Positions 7,986 through 17,523 of a stretch of 64,000 bases of DNA are shown here, one piece after another. Origin of the DNA: Veillonella atypica KON. Its GTDB lineage: Bacteria; Bacillota; Negativicutes; Veillonellales; Veillonellaceae. Each line of letters starts with the position of its first letter. The first letter of the stretch is position 1. Both the position numbers and the translations under genes were made by a program. The notes under the pieces are model-generated. The model saw only the letters and a list, made by a program, of their open reading frames with translations. It made no database searches and was not told the DNA's origin. The stretch spans positions 248,001-312,000 of the forward strand of contig NZ_PPDE01000008.1 in NCBI RefSeq assembly GCF_002959915.1. Reading direction: 5' to 3'.

Positions 7986-10169
7986 ATGCGCGTAGCAAGT
8001 ATTATTATTAATAGACCTGCCAAACAATTACATAAACCGTTAAGCTATTTGTTACCAGAGAAATTTGGTGATGTGAAAGCAGGGACTCGTGTATTAGTTC
8101 CCTTAGGTGCTAGTCGTGAAGAGGGCATCCTTATTGGGTATGAAGAACTATTAGAGAAACCAACATTTACTTTGCGTTCTATAATAGATATTCTTGATAG
8201 TGATCCTTGGTTTACTCGGGAAATGATGGATACGGCACAGAAAATTAGTCGTTATTTTTTGTGTTCCTTTGGAGATGCTTTACGTCTTTTTACTGTGCAT
8301 AAAACATTAAAATCTTACGATGCACCAAAAGAAGAATGGCTCGTTGTAACGCCAGAGTTTAAGATTGATCAATTAAGTTCTAAGAAGCGCAAGCAGCGTG
8401 AGTTGGCTAACTATCTCATCGAGGTAGGTGGGGCTCCTAAATCTTTATTAAGAGCCAAAGGCTATTCTTATATGGTTATTAAACAGGTCGGTGAAGAGCA
8501 TGGCATTCATATTGAAGAACGCTTTAAAGATACAAAAACTTCTTTTACCGAATTGCTGAGTGGCGAAGAAACAATTCCGTTAACTGAAGCACAACAAATT
8601 GTATATGAACCGATTAAGCAGATGATGGACCTTGAATCGTATAATACATTCCTTTTGCATGGTGTAACTGGTAGTGGTAAAACACAAATTTATTTAAAAG
8701 CTGCTGCTCGTTGTATAGGAAAAGGTAAAACCGCCATTATTCTAGTTCCTGAAATTATATTAACCGATCAGATTGTTCGTCGTTTTGTTTCTACCTTTGG
8801 TGATGAAGTTGTTGTTTTCCATAGTAAACTAACCATTAGTGAGCGAAATAATAACTGGGAACGTATACGAAGGAAGGATAGCCATATCATTATTGGCGCT
8901 CGTTCTGCCGTTTTCGCGCCTGCTGAAGATATTGGGCTTATTGTATTAGATGAAGAACATGATACATCTTATAAACAGGAAGATATGATTCGTTATAATG
9001 CAAAAAATGTCGCATTATGGAGAGGTATGGCTCATGATTGTCCTGTTATTTTAGGCTCTGCTACACCTGCTATCACATCGTATTACAAGGCTTTACAAGG
9101 ACAATATAAGCTGTTAGAGTTGCCAACCCGTATCTTTGATCAACCGATGCCAAATGTTCAAATTGTAGATATGAAAGAAGAAATGATCCGTGGCAACTAC
9201 TCGGTGTTCTCCGATGCTATGACACATCTTATTGAGCGTACATTAGCGGATGGAAATCAGATGATTATTCTTTTAAATCGTCGTGGCTACAGCACATTTG
9301 TCATGTGTCGTGATTGTGGTGAAACGATTATGTGTCCTCATTGTGAGGTTGCTATGGTGTACCATCAAGCCGGTGAAGAGTTGCGGTGTCACTATTGTGA
9401 GCACCATGAACCAATTCCTTCAGTATGCCCTAAATGTCAAAGTAAAAGAATTAAATTCTTTGGCTCTGGCACACAAAAAGTTGAAGAAGAATTACGCCGA
9501 CATTTTAAAGGCGCTCGTATTGCGCGTTTAGATCAAGATGTAACTAAGCATAAGGATATGGGCGAAGAAATTCTTCAAGATTTTGGTAAACATAAATATG
9601 ATATTTTATTAGGGACCCAAATGGTTTCTAAAGGGCATGATTTTAAGGATGTAACAGCTGTAGGTATATTGACGGCTGATTCTGTCTTAAATATACCTGT
9701 TTATTCAGCTTCTGAACGTGCATTTGATCTACTAACGCAAACATCAGGAAGAGCGGGTCGTGGTGATAAGGTTGGCAGTGTTGTTATACAAACATATAAT
9801 CCTTTAAATTATGCTATAATAAAGAGTAAGGCTCATGATTATTTGGGCTTTTACAATGAAGAAATAGTAAATCGTAAGGACTTAGGGTATCCACCATTTC
9901 GCGAAATGATTTATATGGTTATAAGACATGCGAAGGAAGAAATGGCTGAATCGATTTCTCAAAAAATTGTAGATGATTTGGAAACAAATTTTAAATCACA
10001 ATCGATTGATGTTAATGGTCCTTATGAAGCAGGCATTAAAAAGATTCGCGATATGTATCGTTTATCGATTATGATTCGCGGAGAAAATTTAGATGCCGTA
10101 AAAGATTATATATATAATTCTTGGATTTTTACACAAGAAGGTCTACTTATCGATGTAGACCCTATTTGA
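7986..10169 (+). CDS. priA: Primosomal protein N' (replication restart helicase PriA)
   Basis: PriA is a 3'-5' superfamily 2 helicase that reloads the replisome at stalled forks. The 727-residue protein has the DNA-binding N-terminal region, Walker A GVTGSGKTQIY near residue 225 and the DEEH box (VLDEEHDTSYKQ) near residue 320. Two zinc-binding clusters lie near residues 440-485, with CRDCGETIMCPHC, CHYCEHHEPIP and CPKC. The C-terminal helicase motif GRAGRG is also present. AGAGGAGG precedes ATG. def starts 12 nt later, so priA-def-fmt form an operon, an order common in Firmicutes. Confidence 0.96.
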   Translation: MRVASIIINRPAKQLHKPLSYLLPEKFGDVKAGTRVLVPLGASREEGILIGYEELLEKPTFTLRSIIDILDSDPWFTREMMDTAQKISRYFLCSFGDALRLFTVHKTLKSYDAPKEEWLVVTPEFKIDQLSSKKRKQRELANYLIEVGGAPKSLLRAKGYSYMVIKQVGEEHGIHIEERFKDTKTSFTELLSGEETIPLTEAQQIVYEPIKQMMDLESYNTFLLHGVTGSGKTQIYLKAAARCIGKGKTAIILVPEIILTDQIVRRFVSTFGDEVVVFHSKLTISERNNNWERIRRKDSHIIIGARSAVFAPAEDIGLIVLDEEHDTSYKQEDMIRYNAKNVALWRGMAHDCPVILGSATPAITSYYKALQGQYKLLELPTRIFDQPMPNVQIVDMKEEMIRGNYSVFSDAMTHLIERTLADGNQMIILLNRRGYSTFVMCRDCGETIMCPHCEVAMVYHQAGEELRCHYCEHHEPIPSVCPKCQSKRIKFFGSGTQKVEEELRRHFKGARIARLDQDVTKHKDMGEEILQDFGKHKYDILLGTQMVSKGHDFKDVTAVGILTADSVLNIPVYSASERAFDLLTQTSGRAGRGDKVGSVVIQTYNPLNYAIIKSKAHDYLGFYNEEIVNRKDLGYPPFREMIYMVIRHAKEEMAESISQKIVDDLETNFKSQSIDVNGPYEAGIKKIRDMYRLSIMIRGENLDAVKDYIYNSWIFTQEGLLIDVDPI

Positions 10170-10181
10170 TAAGAGGAGTAT

Positions 10182-10670
10182 ATGGCAGTACTTGAAGTAG
10201 TAAAAGCGGGACATCCCATATTAAAAGAGGTTGCAGAACCTGTAGAACATGTAAATAAAAAAATGCGTGCTTTAATAGAAGATATGGCCGATACAATGTA
10301 TAAAACAGAAGGTGTTGGATTGGCAGCACCGCAGGTTAATGTTTCAAAACGCATAATAGTAGTTGATGATCATGCTGGTAGTGGATTAATAGCGCTTATC
10401 AACCCTGAAATTATTCATGGTGAAGGAAGTCAAATTGGGCTAGAAGGCTGTTTAAGTGTACCAGGTTATTTCGGAGATGTGGAACGTTTTGAAAAGGTTA
10501 CCGTAAAAGGTATCGATCCACATAATAAAAAAGTTATGATTAAAGCTGAAGGTTTTTTGGCTAGAATTTTTCAACATGAAATAGATCATTTAGAAGGTCA
10601 TTTATTTATTGAAAAAGCTACAAACTTACGCCGTATTGCAGATCATCCGGAGGAAAAGGAAATTGTCTAA
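10182..10670 (+). CDS. def: Peptide deformylase
   Basis: This metalloenzyme removes the formyl group from nascent N-termini. The 162-residue protein has the three family motifs: GVGLAAPQV, EGCLSVPG (metal-ligand Cys) and HEIDHLEG (HExxH-type metal site). AGAGGAG lies about 5 nt before ATG. It sits between priA and fmt, and its last 8 nt overlap the fmt start. The pair carries out the opposite formylation and deformylation steps. The length is that of the shorter type I enzymes. Confidence 0.96.
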   Translation: MAVLEVVKAGHPILKEVAEPVEHVNKKMRALIEDMADTMYKTEGVGLAAPQVNVSKRIIVVDDHAGSGLIALINPEIIHGEGSQIGLEGCLSVPGYFGDVERFEKVTVKGIDPHNKKVMIKAEGFLARIFQHEIDHLEGHLFIEKATNLRRIADHPEEKEIV

Positions 10671-11670
10671 CAATAATCCATTACGCATAGTATTTATGGG
10701 CACGCCAGATTTTTCTGTTCCTACATTACGCGCATTAGTTGAGGCTGGTCATTCTATAGTAGGTGTATATTGCCAACCCGATAAACAAAAGGGACGTGGT
10801 AAGCAGATTCAAATGCCACCAGTTAAAGAAGCTGCGTTATCTTTGGATTTGCCCGTGTATCAACCTATAACATTACGTGATGATGCTGTTCAAAAGGAAT
10901 TGATTGATCTTGCACCAGACGTTATCGTCGTAATTGCTTACGGTAAGATTTTGCCACCATGGCTTATTCGTTTGCCTAAATATGGATGTATTAATATTCA
11001 TGCATCTATATTGCCAAAATATAGGGGGGCAGCACCTATCCATTATGCTATTTTAAATGGTGATACTAAAACAGGGGTTACCATTATGCATATGGATGAT
11101 GGTTTAGATACAGGTGATATTATCGATATTGCAGAAATTGATATACTTCCAAACGAAACAACAGGCGCTTTATTTGAGCGCATTGCTGAATTAGGGGCTC
11201 GCACTATTTCTCCTGTATTAGATAAATGGGTGAAAGGTAAAATTACAGCCACCCCTCAAGATGACGCTTTAGCAAGCCACACTTCTAAGATTACAAAAGA
11301 AATGGGGCTTATTGATTGGCATCAACCGGCACATAAGATTGTCAACTTGATTCGTGGTTTAAATCCTGCACCTGGATGTTATTCTTTCTTACAGGGGAAA
11401 CGGTTAAAGATTTGGTCTGCTCAAATGGTTGAGATTACATCTGTAAACAATAAGATGGCCACAATTTTTGTAAATAACAATGAGATTTCTGTAGAATTTG
11501 CACCTCCTGGAACTATAGTGCATACAGCAAAGGGACTTGTTGTGTCGACTGGTGATCAAGGTTTTATTCTCCTTACAGAGGTACAACCAGAAAATAAAAA
11601 GCGTATTAGTGCCCAAGATTTTATTAATGGTCACCAAATTAAAGGTGGTATTGCATTTGACGAAGTGTAA
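10663..11670 (+). CDS. fmt: Methionyl-tRNA formyltransferase
   Basis: Fmt formylates initiator Met-tRNA using 10-formyl-tetrahydrofolate. I place the start at TTG 10663, 9 nt after GGAGG (10649-10653), giving 335 residues beginning MSNNNPLRIVFMGTPDFSVP. Longer upstream frames inside def are not needed. The catalytic core is visible as NIHASILPKYRGAAPI with Asn and His, and MDDGLDTGDI with the Asp. The C-terminal OB-fold tRNA-binding domain follows. It overlaps def by 8 nt, implying translational coupling. Confidence 0.94.
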   Translation: MSNNNPLRIVFMGTPDFSVPTLRALVEAGHSIVGVYCQPDKQKGRGKQIQMPPVKEAALSLDLPVYQPITLRDDAVQKELIDLAPDVIVVIAYGKILPPWLIRLPKYGCINIHASILPKYRGAAPIHYAILNGDTKTGVTIMHMDDGLDTGDIIDIAEIDILPNETTGALFERIAELGARTISPVLDKWVKGKITATPQDDALASHTSKITKEMGLIDWHQPAHKIVNLIRGLNPAPGCYSFLQGKRLKIWSAQMVEITSVNNKMATIFVNNNEISVEFAPPGTIVHTAKGLVVSTGDQGFILLTEVQPENKKRISAQDFINGHQIKGGIAFDEV

Positions 11671-12451
11671 TATATATTACAAAAGATACCCATTATATTT
11701 AAAATTATCGGCTCTATCTTGTTTATTCATTTCAATAATCATCGGCTTTTCAATGTATATAGTTTGGCCAGGATTAGAAAGAATATCATACAACTTAGCT
11801 TTTATTAGTGAAAGTATAGGTGGACTCTTAATATTAGGTATTTGGGGACTTTGGTTTGTTCTAGCTATTGCTTCTCTAGGTTTTAGATATATTCATCCTA
11901 TAGTTTTACGAATAGCTAATCGATTTATTTATTTACTTTTCCCATTATCATTAGGGCTAGGAAAGGCTTTCATAGGCATACAAAAAGATGAATTACGTCA
12001 AGCTATGATTGATTTAATTAATCATCTAGTGGTTATGAATTTATATAAAGTACCTCCTGAACGCATTCTTCTATTAACACCTCATTGTCTTCAAGAGAAC
12101 ACCTGTATTCATAAGGTGACACATGATGTATACAACTGTAAGCAATGTGGTCGCTGTCAGGTAGGAGGGTTATTGAAAATCGCGAAGGAATATGGTTGTC
12201 AATTTATAGTTGTCACTGGTGGCACATTGGCACGTATGAAGGTTAAAGAGGCAAAGCCTAAGGCTATTATTGCTATAGCTTGTGAACGAGATCTTGCTAG
12301 TGGTATGGCTGATGTATTTCCTATTCCTGTTATCGGAGTATTAAATGAACGCCCTAATGGACCTTGCTGTAATACGACTGTTGATATTAACAAGGTACGA
12401 GATGCTGTAGAGTTACTGATTGATAAGGATAACTATGAACGAAATTGCTAA
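11657..12451 (+). CDS. DUF116-family membrane-anchored cysteine-rich protein
   Basis: I recognise this as a DUF116 protein of unknown function. Two or three hydrophobic segments lie in the N-terminal third (around LKLSALSCLFISIIIGFSMY and GGLLILGIWGLWFVLAIASL). A soluble domain with many Cys follows: PHCLQENTCIHK, then YNCKQCGRCQVGGLLKIAKE near residues 155-175, and NGPCCNTT near the end. The cysteines suggest metal or Fe-S binding, but that is inference. TTG 11657 is chosen because AAAGGTGG (about 8 nt upstream) is the only good ribosome binding site. The ATG at 11753 would cut the first helix. The gene overlaps both fmt and rsmB, so it belongs to the operon. Confidence 0.8.
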   Translation: MTKCNIYYKRYPLYLKLSALSCLFISIIIGFSMYIVWPGLERISYNLAFISESIGGLLILGIWGLWFVLAIASLGFRYIHPIVLRIANRFIYLLFPLSLGLGKAFIGIQKDELRQAMIDLINHLVVMNLYKVPPERILLLTPHCLQENTCIHKVTHDVYNCKQCGRCQVGGLLKIAKEYGCQFIVVTGGTLARMKVKEAKPKAIIAIACERDLASGMADVFPIPVIGVLNERPNGPCCNTTVDINKVRDAVELLIDKDNYERNC

Positions 12452-13793
12452 AAACGGACAAAAACAGAATATACGATTATTGGCTGTAAAGGCATTATCT
12501 GATATCAATCGTAAGGGTGCCTATGCTAATATTGTTTTACAGGACTATATTTCAAAATATAATCTATCTGACTTAGACAGACGCTTCTTTACAGAACTCG
12601 TATACGGTGTGGTGCGTAGACGCAATTATTTAGATGCTATTATCGTGCATTTTGCCAAACGTCCTATAAAAAAATTGTCCTCTATGGTGGTAGAAATTTT
12701 ACGACTAGGTGTATATCAGATTATCTATATGGATAAGGTACCGGAAAGTGCAGCAGTTAATGAATCAGTTAAATTAGCGAAGAAATTAACACGAGGTCTA
12801 TCTGGCTTCGTAAATGCCATATTGAGATCCGTTATACGAGAACAAGATAGTATTGGTATTGAAGATTTAGCAGCTAATGATATAGAAGCTATTTCTTTCA
12901 TTTACAATATTCCTCTTTGGCTTATCAATTTATGGATAAGTGAGTTTGGTCGTGACAAAACAGAAGATTTATGTGCATGGTTTAATGAACAGCCTAAATT
13001 GACGGCACGTATTAACACGATTCTTATTGATATTCCACAATGTTTAACTATGTTAAATGAACAAGGATGGGCTGTTACACAGGATTCTAATTACGAGGAT
13101 ATTATTTATATTAATAGCCATCGTGGTAGCCTTGAAAAATCTGAGGCATTTATAAAAGGTTATATTACATTCATGGATAAGGCATCTATGCTAGTAGCAC
13201 GTCTCGTAAATCCACAACCTGGTGAGCGTATATTAGATTGCTGCGCTGCACCAGGTGGTAAATCCATGTACATGGCAACTTTAATGAATAATGTAGGTTC
13301 ATTAATGAGTTGTGATATACATGAACATAAGATTGAACTCATGAATTCAAATGCTGACCGATTGGGTGCTTCTATTGTTCATACAAAAGTACAGGACGCC
13401 ACAAAGTTACCAGATTCATGGAACTCGTATTTTGATCGTGTGCTTGTAGATGCACCGTGTTCTGGATTAGGTATTCTTCAAAAGAAACTAGATATGCGTT
13501 GGCGAAAACAGGAATCGATACTTTCAGAATTACCATCTTTACAGTTAGCCATTTTAGAACGCGCTGCTATGACAGTTAAGGAAAAAGGCTATTTAATATA
13601 TTCCACTTGTACATTAAACTACAAGGAAAACGAAGAGGTAGTCGAGGCATTTTTACAGAAACATAAGGAGTTTTCTATTATTCCTGTGGCGGATGATTTC
13701 CCACTTAAGTCAAATAGTGGTATGATTACAACATATCCACCAACAGATGATATGGATGGTTTCTTTATGGTTAAAATGCAACGTATTTCTTAA
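12435..13793 (+). CDS. rsmB: 16S rRNA (cytosine967-C5)-methyltransferase
   Basis: RsmB methylates C967 of 16S rRNA. The N-terminal NusB-like RNA-binding domain (about residues 15-145) includes RRFFTELVYGVVRRRNYLD. The C-terminal Rossmann methyltransferase has DCCAAPGGKSMYMA for SAM binding. The two catalytic cysteines are in DAPCSGLGILQKK and YSTCTLNYKENE. The length of 452 is typical. ATG 12435 follows AAGGAT and overlaps the end of the DUF116 gene by 17 nt. It is followed by rlmN, stp and pknB, the classic Firmicute order. Confidence 0.95.
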   Translation: MNEIAKNGQKQNIRLLAVKALSDINRKGAYANIVLQDYISKYNLSDLDRRFFTELVYGVVRRRNYLDAIIVHFAKRPIKKLSSMVVEILRLGVYQIIYMDKVPESAAVNESVKLAKKLTRGLSGFVNAILRSVIREQDSIGIEDLAANDIEAISFIYNIPLWLINLWISEFGRDKTEDLCAWFNEQPKLTARINTILIDIPQCLTMLNEQGWAVTQDSNYEDIIYINSHRGSLEKSEAFIKGYITFMDKASMLVARLVNPQPGERILDCCAAPGGKSMYMATLMNNVGSLMSCDIHEHKIELMNSNADRLGASIVHTKVQDATKLPDSWNSYFDRVLVDAPCSGLGILQKKLDMRWRKQESILSELPSLQLAILERAAMTVKEKGYLIYSTCTLNYKENEEVVEAFLQKHKEFSIIPVADDFPLKSNSGMITTYPPTDDMDGFFMVKMQRIS

Positions 13794-13823
13794 CTAAGTT
13801 GTTAACTTTGAATGGGAGCACTC

Positions 13824-14870
13824 ATGATTGAATTGTTGGGTAAATCGTTAGTTGAATTGCAAGCGTTATTTGAGGAACATAAAATTCAAAAATTTCGTGC
13901 AAAACAATTGATTGATTACATATATCATCGTCATATTTTTGTATTTCAAGATATGACACAATTCCCTAAGAACTTGAGAGATTGGTTGGATTCTAATTGC
14001 ATAATATCGATTCCTAAAGTGATTACTCAATCTGTATCACCTGACGGAAAAACACAGAAATTATTATTGGAACTTACTGATCACAGCAGAATTGAAGCCG
14101 TTCTAATGGAGCAATATTATGGCAATTCTGTATGTGTTTCCTCCCAAGTTGGATGCGCTATGGGCTGTGTTTTTTGCGCATCTACACAAGGGGGATTATT
14201 TAGAGACTTATCGGTTTCTGAAATTGTAGGTCAAGTTGTTCTCTTTAGTGCCTTAAAACAAGAAGATATTCACTCTTTAGTTGTCATGGGTGCTGGTGAA
14301 CCATTACAAAATTATGACAATGTATTGCAGGCGTTAAAACTTATTCACGACCCTATGACATTTGATATTAGTTATAGAAAAATGACTATTTCTACCTGTG
14401 GTTGGGTTCCTAATATTTATAAATTGGCAGATGAGGATCTTCCGATTACATTAGCGTTATCTTTACATGCTACAACAGATGAAACACGTCGTAAGATTAT
14501 GCCTGTTGGATCTCGATACAAATTAGACGAGGTTTTAGATGCTGTAAAATATTATTATGAAAAAACACAGCGACGTATAACATTTGAATATATTTTAATA
14601 GATTCAATTAATGTATCGTTAGAGGAAGCTCATGAGTTAGGAAACATTGGCAAGGCATTTCCTAATTGTCATGTCAATCTTATTCCTGTAAATGGGAATG
14701 AACATATTAATTTGTATAAACCTTCTAGTAAACATATGAACATATTTAAGGATATTGTCGCTTCTTATGGTGTTTCTGTTACAATTCGTAAAGAAATGGG
14801 CGATGCTATTCAAGCCGCATGTGGACAATTAAAAGTAGCCCACGGTCGGAAAGAGGAGATTCATGAATAA
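13824..14870 (+). CDS. rlmN: Dual-specificity 23S rRNA/tRNA adenine-C2 methyltransferase RlmN
   Basis: A radical-SAM enzyme that forms m2A2503 in 23S rRNA and m2A37 in tRNA. It has the radical-SAM CxxxCxxC site in VGCAMGCVFCAST (about residue 110). MGAGEPLQNYDNV lies downstream, and the C-terminal GDAIQAACGQL carries the cysteine that resolves the methyl intermediate. ATG 13824 is 5 nt after GGGAG, so it is preferred over ATG 13812, which has no site. The protein has 348 residues. It overlaps the next gene by 8 nt. Confidence 0.95.
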   Translation: MIELLGKSLVELQALFEEHKIQKFRAKQLIDYIYHRHIFVFQDMTQFPKNLRDWLDSNCIISIPKVITQSVSPDGKTQKLLLELTDHSRIEAVLMEQYYGNSVCVSSQVGCAMGCVFCASTQGGLFRDLSVSEIVGQVVLFSALKQEDIHSLVVMGAGEPLQNYDNVLQALKLIHDPMTFDISYRKMTISTCGWVPNIYKLADEDLPITLALSLHATTDETRRKIMPVGSRYKLDEVLDAVKYYYEKTQRRITFEYILIDSINVSLEEAHELGNIGKAFPNCHVNLIPVNGNEHINLYKPSSKHMNIFKDIVASYGVSVTIRKEMGDAIQAACGQLKVAHGRKEEIHE

Positions 14871-15564
14871 TATCGTAGGTTTAAGTAAAATTGGATTAGT
14901 CAGAAAACAGAATGAAGATCGCTTTTTTATTAGTGATAATATTTGTGCTGTTACTGACGGCATGGGAGGCTATAGAGGCGGAGAAATCGCCAGCACCTAT
15001 GCTGTTGATGAAATAAAAGAATATTTACAATCTACTCCTACCATTAATGAAACGTCCTTAGTCGATGCTATATTACATGCGAATACACGCATAGTTAATC
15101 GTGTGGCACGAGAGGAACGGCTTAGTGGAATGGGAACTACTGCTGTTGTGGTTGCTAAGGTAGATGATAATCTACTTTGGGCTAGTGTCGGCGACAGTAG
15201 ACTCTATATTTATAGAAATGATGAATTGACGCAAATTACCACGGATCACTCTATGGTTCAACAGTTATTAGATGCTGGTGAAATTACAAAAGAAGAGATG
15301 ATTGTACACCCGCAACGTAATTTATTAACTAGAGCCGTCGGTGTTGAAGAAGATTTACATGTCGATAGTGGTACACTACATGTAAAATCCGGTGATCGAA
15401 TTCTATTATGTACAGATGGATTATCTGGGTATATTAGCGATGAAAGAATACGAGAAGTATTACATCATATTGATGATAATACAGAGGTATTAAATACATT
15501 GATTGCTGATGTATATGATGCTGGTGCCGGTGATAATGTTACCATTATAGTAGGAACTATCTAA
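14863..15564 (+). CDS. stp: PP2C-family serine/threonine protein phosphatase
   Basis: This metal-dependent phosphatase reverses phosphorylation by the adjacent PASTA kinase. The 233-residue single domain shows the PP2C motifs in order: DGMGGYRGGEIAS, GMGTTAVV, SVGDSRLYIYR, LLCTDGLSGYI and GAGDNVTIIVG. The Asp residues that bind two Mn/Mg ions are present. There is no membrane segment, so it is cytosolic. GAGGAG precedes ATG, within the end of rlmN. pknB follows after 26 nt. This stp/prpC-pknB pair is conserved across Firmicutes. Confidence 0.94.
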   Translation: MNNIVGLSKIGLVRKQNEDRFFISDNICAVTDGMGGYRGGEIASTYAVDEIKEYLQSTPTINETSLVDAILHANTRIVNRVAREERLSGMGTTAVVVAKVDDNLLWASVGDSRLYIYRNDELTQITTDHSMVQQLLDAGEITKEEMIVHPQRNLLTRAVGVEEDLHVDSGTLHVKSGDRILLCTDGLSGYISDERIREVLHHIDDNTEVLNTLIADVYDAGAGDNVTIIVGTI

Positions 15565-15590
15565 TCTAGATATGGAGAGTTATAAATATT

Positions 15591-17516
15591 ATGAAGATTA
15601 AAGATACATTGCTGGATAATCGCTATCGTATCCTGACCAAGATTGGTGTTGGCGGAATGGCCGACGTATATAAAGGTGAAGATACTTTATTAGGCCGTCC
15701 AGTAGCCATAAAAATTTTACATTCAAACTTTGCTAGTGACGATGAATTTGTAAGTCGATTTAAACGAGAAGCGCAGGCTGCAGGCAAGTTAAATCATCCT
15801 AATATCGTGAATATGTATGATGTAGGCTATGATCAAGGCATGCATTATATCATTATGGAATATGTAGACGGAGAAACACTTAAAGAATATATTACCCGTC
15901 ATCATCGATTATCCATTGACGAAGCTGTTAAGATTACTATTGCTATCGGTGAGGGCTTAGAACATGCCCATGCAATGGGAATTGTTCATTGCGATATCAA
16001 ACCACATAATGTAATTATTACAAATACAGGTCGTGTAAAGGTGACTGATTTTGGTATTGCACGTGCTATGAATACCACTAACACTGTTATGTACACAAAT
16101 TCTATAATGGGGTCTGCTCATTATCTTTCACCAGAACAAGCTAGTGGAAAACCTGTCGATGGAAATACAGATATTTATTCCTTAGGTGTCGTTTTATATG
16201 AAATGTTAACTGGCAAGGTTCCTTTTGAAGGGGAAACACCGATTGCAGTAGCATTAAAACATGTACGAGAAAAGGTCATTCCACCTACAAGATATAATCC
16301 TTCTATACCACCATTGTTAGAAGCGGTTGTGATGAAAGCATTAGCTAAAAATCCTACTGATCGATTTGATTCCATATCTGAAATGATGGGGGACTTACGT
16401 TTATCTCAAGGCTTTACAATGGGAAAAACACAACGTCATGAACCATACGATTTTGCGACACAAATGATTCCGGCTGTAGATCCAGATACATTAGATGATT
16501 TCAGTGATATCGATGATTCTACGCCTAATGAGGAAAAAAAGAAATCTATGCTTAGTAAGATTGCATCTATACCACAAAAATATATAGTTCTTGGTGCTGC
16601 CGTTATTTTCTTGATTGCATTTTTAGGTGCATTCTTGAGTTATGGTAATTTTTGGAGTAATACCACTGTTGATGTACCAAATGTAGTAGGTAAACAAGTC
16701 TCTGTGGCCAAAAATATTTTGGAAGATAAACACTTACGAGTATCGACAAGTGAGGTAACTAATACAGATGTTCCAGCAGGACAAGTTATTTCTCAAAGCC
16801 CTGGTGCTGGGGAAAAAGTTAAGGAACAGCGTACTATACATTTAGTCGTATCTAAAGGTGTTGGTGATATTACAGTTCCTGATCTTTCTGGTTTGACTGT
16901 AGATCAAGCACGTCAACGTCTTAAAGATTTAGGCTTAGTTGTGGGTAAAATCTCACAAGGATCTGTTGAAGGAAAACCTGATAATGTTATAGTTGCACAA
17001 AGTCCTTCTGGTGATTCCAAGGTATCCAAAGGCACTACTGTTGATTTAGTTGTAAATAAAGCACAAGCTAAGAAGGTTAAAATGCCAGATCTCGTTGGTA
17101 TGACCTTGAAAGATGCTCGCCAAGTATTGAGCTCTAACAATATTGGTGTTAATCAGATTGCTGGTTCAGTAGATGATAAATCAATTGTTACAGAACAAAG
17201 TATAAAAGCTGGTGAAGAGGTTTCTGAAGGTAGTAGCTTAAACTTAGCTACTGAATTAAAGGGAGATTCTTCCAAAAAAGACGACTCTAAGCAAAGCTCT
17301 TCTAATAGAACGAAAGGGACTGTAGATATAACCGTACCATCTGGTTCTAAAAATCAAGAAGTCAAAATTGTCGTAAAGGATGATGATGGATCTTCCGTTA
17401 TATACGATGATACAAATAAACCTGGTGACCGTATCGTAAAAAATGTATCTGGTGTGGGCAATGTTCGAATACAGGTGTACCTAAATGGTGCATTAGTTCA
17501 AGATACTGCGTTGTAG
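15591..17516 (+). CDS. pknB: Serine/threonine protein kinase with PASTA domains
   Basis: A 641-residue membrane kinase that senses muropeptides or lipid II and controls wall growth and division. The kinase domain (about 11-270) has the glycine loop IGVGGMADVYKG, the catalytic loop VHCDIKPHNVI and DFG in VTDFGIAR. A single membrane helix lies near residues 330-352. Three PASTA repeats follow (about 357-555), each with the pattern P-(N/D)-(V/L)-x-G. An extra 85-residue Ser/Lys-rich and beta-rich tail ends the protein, which is less usual. The catalytic loop reads HCD rather than HRD, as in other PknB proteins. stp precedes it and rsgA follows closely. Confidence 0.95.
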   Translation: MKIKDTLLDNRYRILTKIGVGGMADVYKGEDTLLGRPVAIKILHSNFASDDEFVSRFKREAQAAGKLNHPNIVNMYDVGYDQGMHYIIMEYVDGETLKEYITRHHRLSIDEAVKITIAIGEGLEHAHAMGIVHCDIKPHNVIITNTGRVKVTDFGIARAMNTTNTVMYTNSIMGSAHYLSPEQASGKPVDGNTDIYSLGVVLYEMLTGKVPFEGETPIAVALKHVREKVIPPTRYNPSIPPLLEAVVMKALAKNPTDRFDSISEMMGDLRLSQGFTMGKTQRHEPYDFATQMIPAVDPDTLDDFSDIDDSTPNEEKKKSMLSKIASIPQKYIVLGAAVIFLIAFLGAFLSYGNFWSNTTVDVPNVVGKQVSVAKNILEDKHLRVSTSEVTNTDVPAGQVISQSPGAGEKVKEQRTIHLVVSKGVGDITVPDLSGLTVDQARQRLKDLGLVVGKISQGSVEGKPDNVIVAQSPSGDSKVSKGTTVDLVVNKAQAKKVKMPDLVGMTLKDARQVLSSNNIGVNQIAGSVDDKSIVTEQSIKAGEEVSEGSSLNLATELKGDSSKKDDSKQSSSNRTKGTVDITVPSGSKNQEVKIVVKDDDGSSVIYDDTNKPGDRIVKNVSGVGNVRIQVYLNGALVQDTAL

Positions 17517-17523
17517 AGGCCGT

